The notes: generated from the letters alone by a model not told the origin. 54,602 nt of DNA from Neisseria iguanae (GCF_003013245.1 NZ_PXYY01000005.1:1-54602); one strand, 5' to 3'. Positions 25,648-35,087 are shown, numbered from the stretch's first letter. Translations and numbers: made by a program.

Positions 25648-26188
25648 TTATGGCTGGCGGTCGGTGCGTTCTTGTTGGCGTTTTCGCTGGTTTTCCAGCA
25701 ATTGTTTTTGCTGCTTGGCAGGCAATATTTGGAAAATGTCGTGACGTTCTTTTAAGCATTTTACCTCCATGTCGACCATGCGTTGTTTGCGTTCGGCGGT
25801 GTGTTGTTTAAGTTCTGCTTGACGCTCGTTTACCAGGCGGCGGGCGGCAGCTTCGTCAAAGTGTTTGCCGATAATCAGGGTTTGCTCGGCGGCGCGGCGT
25901 TGCTGCATTTTTGCTGGAATTCAGCACGTTTGGCGACAACAGGTGCTTGTCGTTTGCCGTTCTGCTTCTAGCGGTTGGCTGCCATGATTTTTTGGATTTG
26001 CGTTTTTTGTGTGCTGCTTAGGTTTAATTCTTGCAATTCGCGCGGCAATTCGCCTTTGAGGCGCATTTTATGACCATGTTTGTGCATATGGCCTTGTTTC
26101 ACCGGACGGTTGTTTTGCGACACGGTATCGGTGACCTCGGCCAAACTGATTAAAGAAGCTGAAGCAACGGCAATATATTTTTTATCAT
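25648..26188 (-). pseudogene. Spy/CpxP-like periplasmic protein, decayed
   Basis: The leftward frame after ATG 26188 shifts at once, then reads KKYIAVASASLISLAEVTD (signal-like), GHMHKHGHKMRLKGELPREL, and QELNLSSTQKTQIQKIMAAN, the LTxxQ signature of this chaperone family. A TAG follows near 25970. After a further shift comes QQRRAAEQTLIIGKHFDEAA and the second repeat ILPAKQQKQLLENQRKRQQE. Two frameshifts and one stop: inactive. Confidence 0.65.
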
Positions 26189-26398
26189 AAGGTTTGTCCT
26201 TCGGAAAGTGTTTGAGAAAGTATTTTTTTGAAAGGAAACATGGTGAAACGAATCATATAATCCGCTGTGGTTAATGAGTGTGAGACGGGGGTAAACGGCT
26301 GTTTGCCGCGGGTTATGGATTGTGGGGATGGCAAGGATGCGTAAGAGGTCGTCTGAAAAATCACAAATAGGTTAATTTTGGGTATGAGGTTAAACCAA

Positions 26399-26428
26399 AA
26401 CAGCGTATCAGCAAAGCGATACGCTGTT
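26399..26428 (-). terminator. Terminator of the mqo side
   Basis: The perfect hairpin AACAGCGTATCG/CGATACGCTGTT has a short loop and T residues follow on the minus strand. Confidence 0.7.
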
Positions 26429-26512
26429 CAGACGGCTCGAAGGGTTAGAAAAGATCGGGTTGTTTACACTTTTTATGCGGAACCGCTTTTATTTTTTGTC
26501 GAAAGGATTGTT

Positions 26513-26713
26513 TTAGGATTTTTGGGTATTCTCAAAAACTATGCGGCCTTGCTGTGCCTTTTGACATTTTTGGCAATACGCAAAATTCCAAAACGGGTCT
26601 TCGGGGAAAAACAAAAAGTGCAGACAACGCTGGAATTTTCTACAGCCGAACCCTTCGTAAAATCCCCATCTTTGGTACATTTCTTTGCAATGCGCTTCTC
26701 GAAACTTAATCAT
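26513..26713 (-). CDS. Possible small protein downstream of mqo
   Basis: An open frame of 111 codons begins inside the mqo end; the first internal ATG, at 26713, gives 66 residues starting MIKFREAHCKEMYQRWGFYE. It has six cysteines, including a CxxC pair (FAYCQKCQKA), and many aromatic residues. The plus strand is also open here (26378-26833), but its composition is less protein-like. No strong ribosome binding site. A zinc-binding small protein is possible; no family recognised. Confidence 0.35.
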   Translation of the reverse strand: MIKFREAHCKEMYQRWGFYEGFGCRKFQRCLHFLFFPEDPFWNFAYCQKCQKAQQGRIVFENTQKS

Positions 26714-26792
26714 TTCATGGGCTGTCTGCGCGTTCTGTATTGCTTGGCTTTGAAACTGACTCAAATCCGGGGTTTGGAAAAGGTTCCGGCCT

Positions 26793-28268
26793 TTAAGCCT
26801 GATGAATGCCCAACACTTTGGCGGTGTGGCTGATAATTTCTTCGGCAAACGCAGGGTTGTCGTTCAATTTCACGCCGTAGCCCGGAATCATCTCTTTCAG
26901 ACGGCCTTCCCATGCCGCCTTGTGTTGCGGAAAGCACTGGTTAACCAGGCTAATCATCAGAGGGACGGCAGTCGAAGCGCCCGGCGATGCGCCCAAAAGT
27001 GCGGCCAACGAGCCGTCTTCATGCATCACCAATTCGGTGCCGAATTGCAATACGCCGCCTTTTCGATTGTCTTTCTTAATGACCTGCACGCGTTGGCCGG
27101 CAGTAATCAGCTCCCAATCGTCGGGATTGGCATTCGGATAGTATTCCAGCAGTGAGGTAATGCGCTCTTCTTTGGTTTTGCGTAATTCGCCCAGCAGATA
27201 TTTGGTCAATGGCAGGTTGTTCCAGCCGGCGCGCAAAATCGGCAGCAGGTTGTCGCGGTGAATCGACATCGGCAAGTCCATCATTGAACCTTGCTTCAGA
27301 AAGTTCGGTTTGAAACCGGCATACGGGCCGAACATCAAATGACGTTTGCCGTTAACGTGACGGGTATCCAAGTGCGGCACCGACATCGGCGGCGCACCGA
27401 CCGATGCTTGACCGTATACTTTGGCATTGTGGCGCTCGGCAGTTGCTTCGTTGTTGTTGCGCAGGAACAAGCCCGATACTGGGAAGCCGCCGTAGCCGCG
27501 TCCTTCCGGAATACCGGATTTTTGCAGCAGCGACAAAGCACCGCCACCGGCGCCCAAGAAGACGAAACGGCTGCGCAAGGTGAGTTTTTGCGTATTGTCG
27601 CGGGTGTCGCAGGTTTTGATTGCCCATGCACCATCGGCTTTGCGGTCGAGTTCTTCCACATGGCGGTTGCACAACAGTTTCACGCCACGGCTGGTTAGGT
27701 TGTCAATCATTTGACGGGTGATGTTGCCGAAATCAACGTCGGTGCCTTCTGCCGAGTAATTGGCGGCAACCGGCTGGCTTTCGTTGCGGCCTTCGATGAC
27801 CAACGGCGCCCATTCGTGGATTTTGCTGCGGTCAGTTGAGAATTCCATTTTCTCGAACAATTTTTGTTTTTTAAACACGCCAAAACGTTTTGGCAAGTAG
27901 GCGCAATGGTCGTCGGTCATCACAAACGACATGTGCGGCACGCTGTTGATAAATGAGTTGTCGGCCATTTTACCTTCGCTCACCAAAGAAGCCCAAAATT
28001 GGCGGCTGATCATGAATTGTTCGGCAATATTCAATGATCGTTCCGGATCAACGGTACCGTCGCTGTCCAAGGGTGCATAGTTTAATTCGCACAAAGCAGA
28101 ATGACCGGTACCGGCATTATTCCAGGGATTGGATGATTCTTGTGCAATATCGTCAAGGCGTTCGACAATGGTAATTGCCCAAGAGGGTTCGAGTTCTTTG
28201 AGCAGAATACCCAAAGTAGCACTCATGATTCCTCCACCAACCAATACAACGTCAGTCGTTTCAGCCAT
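26793..28268 (-). CDS. mqo: Malate:quinone oxidoreductase
   Basis: 491 residues. It oxidises malate to oxaloacetate at the membrane and passes electrons to quinone, replacing malate dehydrogenase in Neisseria. The FAD-binding dinucleotide motif VVLVGGGIMSATLGILL is at the N-terminus; SSNPWNNAGTGHSALCELNY and the C-terminal LLGASPGASTAVPLMISLV are family signatures. The ATG follows AGGAGTATAACC. Intact length; single transcription unit. Confidence 0.97.
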   Translation of the reverse strand: MAETTDVVLVGGGIMSATLGILLKELEPSWAITIVERLDDIAQESSNPWNNAGTGHSALCELNYAPLDSDGTVDPERSLNIAEQFMISRQFWASLVSEGKMADNSFINSVPHMSFVMTDDHCAYLPKRFGVFKKQKLFEKMEFSTDRSKIHEWAPLVIEGRNESQPVAANYSAEGTDVDFGNITRQMIDNLTSRGVKLLCNRHVEELDRKADGAWAIKTCDTRDNTQKLTLRSRFVFLGAGGGALSLLQKSGIPEGRGYGGFPVSGLFLRNNNEATAERHNAKVYGQASVGAPPMSVPHLDTRHVNGKRHLMFGPYAGFKPNFLKQGSMMDLPMSIHRDNLLPILRAGWNNLPLTKYLLGELRKTKEERITSLLEYYPNANPDDWELITAGQRVQVIKKDNRKGGVLQFGTELVMHEDGSLAALLGASPGASTAVPLMISLVNQCFPQHKAAWEGRLKEMIPGYGVKLNDNPAFAEEIISHTAKVLGIHQA

Positions 28269-28680
28269 GGTTATACTCCTAAAGGATAGGCAGGCAATGA
28301 TTTGCCTTTATGATTATTCCGTATTTGGTGTTATCTGTGCATAGACAGATTATTAACAATATATATGCCTTGGAATTTAGTGGATTTTGCACAGAAATGC
28401 AAAGATTTTATGAAAGGAATCAGTGTATCCGATGATGACAAGGCCATTTGAAACATTCAGACAGCCTTGATGGCTAAGGAATTGGTTGCGCATATCAAAA
28501 AATCATTAATATTGAAATATTTTTAGATTTTCAAAAAAATCAAAATTGATAAGCGGTTTCCAGCAAAATTTCAGATAAGGGGCTGAAGCAGATTGGCCGT
28601 CATGTCAGACTGCAAAAATAAAGATAACCAATTGCAAATTAACAAAGAATACCCAAAGAAAACTTCTCCGGTTTTTCGTA
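28269..28680. other. mqo promoter region and non-coding gap
   Basis: No gene seen. The leftward mqo promoter must lie at about 28290-28400. One degraded DUS (CATTCAGACAGCC near 28456) is present, and the stretch 28490-28560 is very AT-rich. Confidence 0.4.
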
Positions 28681-29263
28681 CCGGAAGCCACAGCCCGTGC
28701 AGCCGCTGATATTTATTGGGCTATGTTGTCCTACCGTAAACCAGCCGGGTGACAGCCTGTCATTTGGTGCAGGAAGCCGGCAGGGTTTTCAGAGGCCCAC
28801 CACCGGGCCGGACGGGTGCTATTTCGGCGGTCGGCGTAAGGGCAAACGCGGACGCGCGGCAGCAGGGAAAGCGGCAGTATCCGGCACCTTAAAGCGGCAG
28901 GGAAAGGTTGGTACCGCCGTTGTGGGGATAGCGGGAAGGATGCCTTATTTCCGGTTATCAAACAGCAAACAACACCTGACAGCATTGTTTATACCGGTAG
29001 TGACAGGGGCTGTGGCGTGCTTGATGCGGGGTAGGTTCGCGCATCAGCGCATCAACCGTTCACGGTTTTTTGCAGACCGTCAAAACCCTATCGGCGGCAT
29101 TGGAAATTGTTGGAACCGGGTGAAGTGCGTCTTGCGCAAATACAATGGGGTTGGCCGTAAATCTTGCCCGCTGTCCTTGAAAGAATGCGGGTTCCGCTTT
29201 GACTTTGGCGCACCGTCCGGGCAGCTTGAAATGCTGCGGCAATGGTGTGGTGTTTGGGGCTAA
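28681..29263 (+). mobile_element. Remnant of an IS1595-family (IS1016-group) transposase
   Basis: The plus strand preserves DGCYFGGRRKGKRGRAAAGK (family form DExYFGGxRKGxRGR), TLKRQGKVGTAVVGIAGRMP, and the C-terminal block INRSRFFADRQNPIGGIGNC with RVKCVLRKYNGVGRK and LKECGFRFDFGAPSGQLEML. The upstream N-terminal helix-turn-helix survives only in another frame (PEATARAAADIYWAML). The DDE residues are partly altered, so it is inactive. Intact ends not identified. Confidence 0.75.
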
Positions 29264-29523
29264 TCTGCGTCAGCCCTTCAGATAATAGTTGCACCGAACG
29301 AGTCAGTCGGTTTGAATGCCGACAATACGCCTTCGATATTATGTGCTACAATCATTACGGTTACTGAATGGTTCATCATTCTCCAATCATAATCAAGTTT
29401 TTCCGCAATAACTTTATTAATATTAAAATAGAAAGTGGGTAACCAAATATTCGCCCAAAAAAAATCAAAAAAACACTTACCCAAATTAACTTTGTTAAAA
29501 AAACATTTTCTAAAATGACTTCG
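29264..29523. other. AT-rich stretch without a recognised gene
   Basis: A leftward frame at 29278-29376 reads MMNHSVTVMIVAHNIEGVLS; it has no convincing ribosome binding site and no recognised family. Possibly a remnant. Confidence 0.3.
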
Positions 29524-30141
29524 CTAAATTTCCAGTTTATTTATCCTCCTTACAGGATTTCCAACATAAGTTCCTGATTCAAAGATATCTTTAATCACTA
29601 CTCCACCGGCACCAATAAAGCTATCTGAAGCTATTTTTAAATTATTACTGACAACTGCTCCTGCACCGATCCATGTTCCTAAACCAATTGAAACAGTTCC
29701 TGCAATATGTGTTCCTACAGAAATATGGCAATAATCCGAAATCGAACAATCATGATCAACTGTAGCTCCAGTATTAACAATACAAGATTCACCTATTTTT
29801 GTATCGGAATTAATCACAGCACCTGCCATTACAACGGTACCTCTACCAATCGAAACACGCCGACTGATAATTGCATTTGGATGTATCAAGGAAACAATAT
29901 TGTACCCCTGAATTTTCTCAGTAATTTTTTTTCTTATTTTTGAATTTCCGATAGCAACGACAAAATCACAGTCCTCATATTTTGAGATTTCGGCTAATTT
30001 ACCAATCACTGGAAAACCAGCACAATCTTTTTGAGAATCATTATCATCTAAAAAATATATTTCCTCATATCCATTTTTATCAGCAATATCTGCAACTACT
30101 TTACCGTGGCCGCTGGCTCCAATAATTATTAATTTATTCAT
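29524..30141 (-). CDS. NeuD/PglD-type sugar acetyltransferase (left-handed beta helix)
   Basis: 205 residues. The N-terminal nucleotide-binding fold begins KLIIIGASGHGKVVADIADK. From about residue 90 on there are hexapeptide repeats (SIGRGTVVMAGAVINSDTKI) with the catalytic histidine in GATVDHDCSISDYCHISVGT, as in NeuD and PglD/PglB2. It probably transfers acetyl from acetyl-CoA to an amino sugar for surface glycan or pilin glycosylation. It overlaps the TM2 gene by 8 nt. Low GC compared with neighbours suggests transfer. No glycosyltransferase gene is adjacent. Confidence 0.85.
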   Translation of the reverse strand: MNKLIIIGASGHGKVVADIADKNGYEEIYFLDDNDSQKDCAGFPVIGKLAEISKYEDCDFVVAIGNSKIRKKITEKIQGYNIVSLIHPNAIISRRVSIGRGTVVMAGAVINSDTKIGESCIVNTGATVDHDCSISDYCHISVGTHIAGTVSIGLGTWIGAGAVVSNNLKIASDSFIGAGGVVIKDIFESGTYVGNPVRRINKLEI

Positions 30142-30322
30142 TACCTGTAAACCCTTCTATGATGCCGATGATGGCCGGAATGCCCATCCAGCAGAAAATG
30201 GCGTAAAATAAGCCCATCCATATGCAGTTGGAGCAGAATTTGTGTACGCCGAACGAACCAAATAACAAAACCATCACGACATATGGGGCTTTGTTGCAGG
30301 TATGGGGATTAAGAAGCAGCAT
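30134..30322 (-). CDS. TM2-domain membrane protein
   Basis: 62 residues. The TM2 signature is visible as VLLFGSFGVHKFCSNCIWMG followed by a second helix and IIGIIEGF. The N-terminus is doubtful: a well-placed AAGGAAAGTAAT-ATG start at 30346 is in another frame, so a frameshift near the start is possible. It overlaps the acetyltransferase start and is likely coupled to it. Function of TM2 proteins in bacteria is poorly known. Confidence 0.55.
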   Translation of the reverse strand: MLLLNPHTCNKAPYVVMVLLFGSFGVHKFCSNCIWMGLFYAIFCWMGIPAIIGIIEGFTGNE

Positions 30323-30346
30323 AAGAACAAAGACGGTTGCATATTA

Positions 30347-30728
30347 CTTTCCTTGTTGGTTATTCTTGTTCTCAACGCTGAGTATAGTTGAGTATATAGG
30401 AAATAAAGCGGCAGACTCAAGGTCGTCTGAAACAGGTTTACTTGAATTTATACGCATTATATGAATATGAAAATGTTTGAATAGAATAGTTAATCTGGAA
30501 ATAAATTTTCCTTAGAATCAAAAATTCTTTGACTGCAGACAAAAAATTCTTTGGTGTGGTAGAAATAAACGGTTACATTGTGTCACCGTTTATTTTTCCA
30601 ACGGCATAACCATGAGCGGCAACCGCGATTTTTTCCTATTTTGACCATGTGGTTTCTGGTAATGATTTTTGTATTGATCGGCTTCCAACACTTTGTAAGA
30701 GCGTTCTGTTCGCACATTGACCAATCTT
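30347..30728. other. Gap without a supported gene
   Basis: Contains one variant DUS (AGGTCGTCTGAA near 30420) and short hairpins. A leftward frame (30590-30787) overlaps the ClbS remnant end and has no ribosome binding site; I do not call it a gene. Confidence 0.35.
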
Positions 30729-31259
30729 CTATCGGGACGATAAAGCCAACTTTTTCCATTTACGTATTTGCGTTCGAAATGTCCCAAAAGGCGCTACGGT
30801 ATTGACATGAATAAATTTACAGACTGGCCAAGTGGCAGTTTTGGTAGCAGCGTCAGCCCATTTTCTCTGATGCGGTTTAAACAGCTCATCATCGGTCATA
30901 CTTTCAATCATCCGATAGATTTTATCGATATTTGAAGTTAGCACCGTCTGTAATTCCGCTAAAGACAAATCTGCGTAAGTCTCAGTAAACCACTGATATA
31001 ATTTTCCTAACTGATTCCATTTAAACTGGTCAGATGGCGTATAAACTTCAATGCCCGCCCTTTCATCATTCTCCCACTTCAGCAAAAGCGTTGTCTAGCC
31101 AACAACCTGATAAGCCAGATTCTCAGCCGGTGTTCGCTCAACATCTCCAACCTTCACATCTTTTAGCGTTTCTGGAATGATCTCAAACCCGGTTATGTAT
31201 TTTTGATGGCTTTTTTGAATCGCCTCAATTAATTCTGTTTTAGATTGGTATTGTCTCAT
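30729..31259 (-). pseudogene. ClbS/DfsB-family four-helix protein with a nonsense codon
   Basis: From ATG 31259 (GGGAGGGGCTG upstream) one frame reads MRQYQSKTELIEAIQKSHQK, then AENLAYQVVG, a TAG at 31095-31097, and in the same frame TTLLLKWENDERAGIEVYTP to FGTFRTQIRKWKK. Family members have Trp where the TAG stands (VGWTTLLLKWE), so TGG to TAG is the probable change; an extra Val codon precedes it. ClbS hydrolyses the cyclopropane warhead of colibactin, and related proteins are of unclear role. Low GC. Confidence 0.75.
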
Positions 31260-31369
31260 CAGCCCCTCCCAATAGATATAGTGTTGCATAACACAAACGC
31301 ATCACTGTAAAAGTAGACCTTATAAAACCTTAAAAGTCAATTTTGGTATGGCCTAGCCTATTAGCAGCC

Positions 31370-31526
31370 GGCAGATATGGAATGGTGATGCCGACATTGC
31401 CAACCAAGTACGCATGCTGGAATTTCAGCAGGAATTAAACGAACGTTTAGCACGAAGCCGCCGCCAGTTCGATACCGAAATCAAGCTGGCGGAAAATACC
31501 TTAGTAAAAAAACGACGGCGTGACTG
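31370..31526 (+). pseudogene. 3' fragment of an unidentified gene
   Basis: The frame ends ...GDADIANQVRMLEFQQELNE with LARSRRQFDTEIKLAENTLV and a basic tail KKRRRD, stop at 31524-31526. It looks like the charged helical C-terminus of a longer protein. No start codon or family identified. Confidence 0.35.
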
Positions 31527-31810
31527 ATGCGGGTGTCGCCGATGCGGCTTTACGCATGCCGGATGTCGATACCCAAGGTTTGGACGTGATGGACAGAAAA
31601 TTTCTTGAAGCCATTTTATACAAATTCAAATTCGGCGGCGGTCCGGTGGGATTGGAAAATGTTGCCACAGCCATCGGCAAACCCACTGATACGATTGAAG
31701 ATGTAATTAGGCCCTATTTAATCCGGCAGGGCTTTTTACAGTGCACACCGCGTGGCCGTGTGGCGACTGAACGCACTTATCTTCACTTCGGCTCGAAGGT
31801 TTCTGAATAA
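31520..31810 (+). pseudogene. 3' fragment of ruvB
   Basis: The 96 codons match the C-terminal winged-helix domain of the Holliday-junction helicase Ruv[61 protein letters not shown] and [12 protein letters not shown]. The ATPase domain is absent, so this is a duplicated or transferred tail, not the working gene. Confidence 0.85.
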
Positions 31811-31894
31811 ACCTATAGTGACGGCCGTCTGAAACTTTTCAAGCGATTCTGTTTTTGGGGCTGTCCCAGATAACTAAACTGTTCCGGGACAGCA

Positions 31895-32072
31895 CTGCGG
31901 ATATGTTTATTATTCCTGCAAGCATTTGGGCGGTGCGGACGTGACGTGGGGATAATTCTTTCTGAACATGATTCCCGTGTTTTTGGGCAGTGCTGTCGGC
32001 GGCTTGTCGTTTGTGGGCGCATCTTACCTGTATGCTTACGAGTATTTGCTGAAAGAGGATTTTTCAATTTAA
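31895..32072 (+). pseudogene. 3' fragment of a formate/nitrite channel gene (FNT family)
   Basis: ADMFIIPASIW, after a frameshift GGADVTWG, a stop, then FFLNMIPVFLGSAVGGLSFV and GASYLYAYEYLL match the last two helices of FocA/NirC-type channels (N-[LM]IPVxxGNxxGG). Only the tail remains, with one stop and one frameshift. A hairpin GCTGTCCC/GGGACAGC precedes it at 31860-31893. Confidence 0.65.
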
Positions 32073-32084
32073 TCTGAAACAATA

Positions 32085-32129
32085 ATACAAAAGGCGTTTG
32101 CCATGCAATCAGGCAAATGCCTTTTGTAT
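32085..32129. terminator. Bidirectional terminator
   Basis: The stem ATACAAAAGGC(G)TTTGCC pairs with its complement through 32129. Confidence 0.8.
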
Positions 32130-32154
32130 ATTATATTTAAGGTCGTCTGGAATA

Positions 32155-32739
32155 TTAAAACTTCAATTCGCCTTGTTCCGAAACAAAGCCGGCTAACGCA
32201 ATATCGTGCGGTTCGACAGGCAATTCATCGACCAGTTGGCAGCCAAATCCCACGCCCATGGTTTTTGTCGGCAAACGGTATTTTATCTGCGCCAGAGTCG
32301 CATCGTAAAAACCGCCCGCTTGCCCAAGCCGGTAGCCGCGCTTGTCAATGCCGACAACCGGGACCAGCAACAAATCCAAACGGTGCGCGCGGCGTTTCTG
32401 ACCGTCAAATTGCGGAATAGATAATTTGGGTTTGCCGCGTTTGCGCTCCGGTTGCTGCGCCTTCCCGGTCAAATAATAGCGCGTGAACCATAAACGGCGC
32501 GCATTCGGCTCGATATACGGCAGATAAAGCTTCGCCCCGCGTTTTAAGGCCGTCTGAATAAAATCATCCAAACGCAACTCCCGGCCAATCGGCCAATATA
32601 CGCCGATGTGCCGGCCTTTTCTGATGTGGCGTTTGAGCAGGCGGTTGATGATTTGTGTTGCGGCGGCGCGTTCGGCAGGATTCATTTGCGCACGCGCACG
32701 GCGTAAGGTCCGGCGCCATTCGGTTTTATCAACAGGCAT
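32155..32739 (-). CDS. 5-formyltetrahydrofolate cyclo-ligase
   Basis: 194 residues from ATG 32739 (GGAGAAGCCTC upstream); the longer frame from 32832 overlaps the divergent membrane gene. It converts 5-formyl-THF to 5,10-methenyl-THF with ATP. The basic ATP-binding start (KTEWRRTLRRARAQM) and the signature LGQAGGFYDATLAQI near residue 145 are present. An AG-DUS lies inside the gene. Intact. Confidence 0.92.
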   Translation of the reverse strand: MPVDKTEWRRTLRRARAQMNPAERAAATQIINRLLKRHIRKGRHIGVYWPIGRELRLDDFIQTALKRGAKLYLPYIEPNARRLWFTRYYLTGKAQQPERKRGKPKLSIPQFDGQKRRAHRLDLLLVPVVGIDKRGYRLGQAGGFYDATLAQIKYRLPTKTMGVGFGCQLVDELPVEPHDIALAGFVSEQGELKF

Positions 32740-32815
32740 GAGGCTTCTCCAGTTGGGCGGATAGGGCAGATTTGCGGTAAAATCCGTTTCTCTTTTCATC
32801 AGGGACACCATTATT

Positions 32816-33061
32816 ATGTGGCATATCGTCATTATCGGCTATTTATTTGTGACGGTGATGTTTTCCGCCGCCCAGCCGAACATTGCGCGCGCATTGATTT
32901 ATCTGCTGTTTTGGGTGGTGTTGCCGATGATTTTCTTGTCATGGGCGGCCGTCACACGTCGCCGTAACCGCTTGATGAAACAAGCCGCCCGCACCGAAAC
33001 CGAAGCCTTAAGGCGGCCAAGGCAGGTGTCGGGGCAAGTGCAAAACCCAGATTCGGAATGA
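32816..33061 (+). CDS. Small conserved membrane protein
   Basis: 81 residues: two hydrophobic helices (MWHIVIIGYLFVTVMFSAAQ; ALIYLLFWVVLPMIFLSWAA) and a basic tail. AGGGACACCATT precedes the ATG. It is divergent from the cyclo-ligase and precedes rpsB, the same position as a hypothetical gene in other Neisseria as I recall. Function unknown. Confidence 0.7.
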   Translation: MWHIVIIGYLFVTVMFSAAQPNIARALIYLLFWVVLPMIFLSWAAVTRRRNRLMKQAARTETEALRRPRQVSGQVQNPDSE

Positions 33062-33322
33062 TTCGGCTGCTGCGCATCCGTCGAATTAGCTATTCAGGCT
33101 GAGTTAAGCCGTCTGAAAAAAAAAAAAACGACAATGCCAAGTAAAACATGACATTTCCCTTTCCAGACGGCCGGTTATCCTATATAATTTTCGGGCTTTT
33201 GATTTTAAAAGCAAATTTTCATTTTTTAAAATATGCCCACTTTCGCCGAAGGGTGCTTGGCTGCGACCAAGTTCTATGCGATTGAGTGTGTGCTCTTAAC
33301 CCTTTAAAATTTAAGGAATATT
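33062..33322 (+). promoter_or_regulatory. rpsB promoter and leader region
   Basis: Holds a DUS pair (33110-33174), an AT-rich promoter zone (33190-33230), and a leader with GGGTGCTTGGCTGCGACCAA that can fold. Autogenous control of rpsB by S2 is known in other bacteria; I infer only that the leader could act similarly. Confidence 0.45.
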
Positions 33323-34048
33323 ATGTCTCAAATTACCATGCGTCAGATGATTGAAGCCGGTGTTCACTTTGGTCACCAAACCCGTTTCTGGAATCCGAAA
33401 ATGGAACAGTACATTTTCGGTGCGCGCAACAAAATCCACATTGTCAACTTGGAAAAAACCCTGCCGATGTTCCAAGATGCGCAAGAAGCGGTTCGTCGTC
33501 TGGTTGCCAACAAAGGCACCGTATTGTTTGTCGGTACCAAACGCCAAGCACGCGAAATCATCCGCGAAGAAGCAACCCGTGCAGGCATGCCTTTCGTTGA
33601 CCACCGCTGGTTGGGCGGTATGCTGACCAACTACAAAACTGTAAAACAGTCTATCAAACGTCTGGAAGAAAAAACTGCCGTTCTGGAAAACGCTGCCGAA
33701 GCCGGTTACGGTAAAAAAGAAATTCTGGAAATGCAGCGCGACGTTGAAAAACTGGAACGCTCTTTGGGTGGTATTAAAAACATGAAAGGCCTGCCTGACG
33801 CCATTTTCGTGATTGACACCGGTTACCAGAAAGGTACTTTGGTTGAGGCTGAAAAACTGGGTATTCCGGTGATTGCCGTTGTCGATACCAACAACAGCCC
33901 TGACGGCGTGAAATACGTGATTCCGGGCAACGATGACTCTGCAAAAGCCATCCGCCTGTACTGCCGCGGTATCGCCGACGCCGTTTTGGAAGGCAAAAAC
34001 CAAGCCTTGCAAGAAACCGTCGCCGCTGCCCAAGCTGCTGCTGAGTAA
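33323..34048 (+). CDS. rpsB: 30S ribosomal protein S2
   Basis: 241 residues. S2 signatures are [20 protein letters not shown] at the N-terminus and [20 protein letters not shown] near residue 160. It binds the 30S head-body junction with S1. AAGGAATATT precedes the ATG. It leads the rpsB-tsf-pyrH group and has its own terminator at 34059. Confidence 0.98.
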   Translation: MSQITMRQMIEAGVHFGHQTRFWNPKMEQYIFGARNKIHIVNLEKTLPMFQDAQEAVRRLVANKGTVLFVGTKRQAREIIREEATRAGMPFVDHRWLGGMLTNYKTVKQSIKRLEEKTAVLENAAEAGYGKKEILEMQRDVEKLERSLGGIKNMKGLPDAIFVIDTGYQKGTLVEAEKLGIPVIAVVDTNNSPDGVKYVIPGNDDSAKAIRLYCRGIADAVLEGKNQALQETVAAAQAAAE

Positions 34049-34058
34049 TACAGCGACG

Positions 34059-34084
34059 AAAAAGGGGCTTTTAGCCCCTTTTTT
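34059..34084 (+). terminator. Terminator after rpsB
   Basis: The stem AAAAAGGGGCT/AGCCCCTTTTT. Partial read-through would feed tsf. Confidence 0.85.
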
Positions 34085-34173
34085 CAAATAATTAAGCGCG
34101 GCTCAATGCCGTACTTACCGATTCCGAATAAAGCATATTGGCTTTATTTTTCTAAAAATTCAAGGAGTTTAAC

Positions 34174-35028
34174 ATGGCAGATATTACTGCAAAAATGGTT
34201 GCCGACCTGCGCGCCGCTACCGGTCTGGGTATGATGGAATGCAAAAAAGCGTTGGTTGAAGCCGAAGGCAACATGGAAAAAGCCGAAGAAATCCTGCGCA
34301 TCAAATCAGGTGCGAAAGCCGGTAAATTGGCTGGCCGTACTGCTGCTGAAGGTGTATTGGCTTATGCCATTGAAGGCAACGTGGGTGCTTTGGTTGAAGT
34401 AAACTGCGAAACCGACTTCGTCGCAAAAGATGCCGGCTTTGTGGCCTTTGCTAACTCTGTGGCCCAAACCGCTGTTGCGCAAAAACCTGCTTCAGTAGAA
34501 GCGTTGAGTGAAGCTGTTGAAGCCGAGCGCAAAGAAATCATCGCCAAATTGGGCGAAAACATGTCTGTCCGCCGTTTCGAATTGATCGACACTCAAAACC
34601 AACTGACTGCCTACATCCACGGCGCTTTGGCGACTGAAGGTGTATTGGTTGAGTTCAAAGGTTCTGAAGATGTTGCCCGTAAAATCGGTATGCACATCGT
34701 TGCTGCCAAACCAGTCTGCGTTTCAGAAGCCGAAGTGGATGCCGAAACCGTTGAAAAAGAACGCCGTATCTACACCCAGCAAGCCATTGAGTCCGGCAAA
34801 CCTGCCGATATCGCTGAAAAAATGGTGGAAGGCCGTATCCGTAAATTCTTGGCAGAAATCACTTTAAACGGTCAACCGTTCGTGATGAATCAGGATCAAA
34901 CCGTGGCTCAATTTGCCAAAGAAAACGACACTGAAATCATCAGCTTTGTACGTTACAAAGTCGGTGATGGTATTGAGAAGAAAGAAGTTGACTACGCTGC
35001 CGAAGTAGCCGCTGCTGCTAAAGTGTAA
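34174..35028 (+). CDS. tsf: Elongation factor Ts
   Basis: 284 residues. The nucleotide exchange factor for EF-Tu. The N-terminal UBA-like domain [20 protein letters not shown] and the core motif [12 protein letters not shown] are typical; the coiled-coil insert ([16 protein letters not shown]) follows. AAGGAG precedes the ATG. Full length. Confidence 0.98.
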   Translation: MADITAKMVADLRAATGLGMMECKKALVEAEGNMEKAEEILRIKSGAKAGKLAGRTAAEGVLAYAIEGNVGALVEVNCETDFVAKDAGFVAFANSVAQTAVAQKPASVEALSEAVEAERKEIIAKLGENMSVRRFELIDTQNQLTAYIHGALATEGVLVEFKGSEDVARKIGMHIVAAKPVCVSEAEVDAETVEKERRIYTQQAIESGKPADIAEKMVEGRIRKFLAEITLNGQPFVMNQDQTVAQFAKENDTEIISFVRYKVGDGIEKKEVDYAAEVAAAAKV

Positions 35029-35044
35029 TCAGCCATGAATAAGA

Positions 35045-35087
35045 AAGCACCTGGATTCATTCATATTGAATCAGGGTGCTTTTTTTT
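35045..35087 (+). terminator. Terminator after tsf
   Basis: The stem AAGCACCTGATTCA-type with complement TGAATCAGGGTGCTT is followed by eight T residues. Confidence 0.85.

Noticed and set aside
26378-26833. Plus-strand frame of 151 codons
   Set aside because: Opposite to the end of mqo and the cysteine-rich minus-strand frame, and begins inside a terminator hairpin.
30590-30787. Minus-strand frame of 65 codons
   Set aside because: Overlaps the end of the ClbS remnant, lacks a ribosome binding site, and matches no family I know.
33311-34087. Minus-strand open frame of 258 codons
   Set aside because: Antisense shadow of rpsB with phenylalanine-rich low-quality composition.
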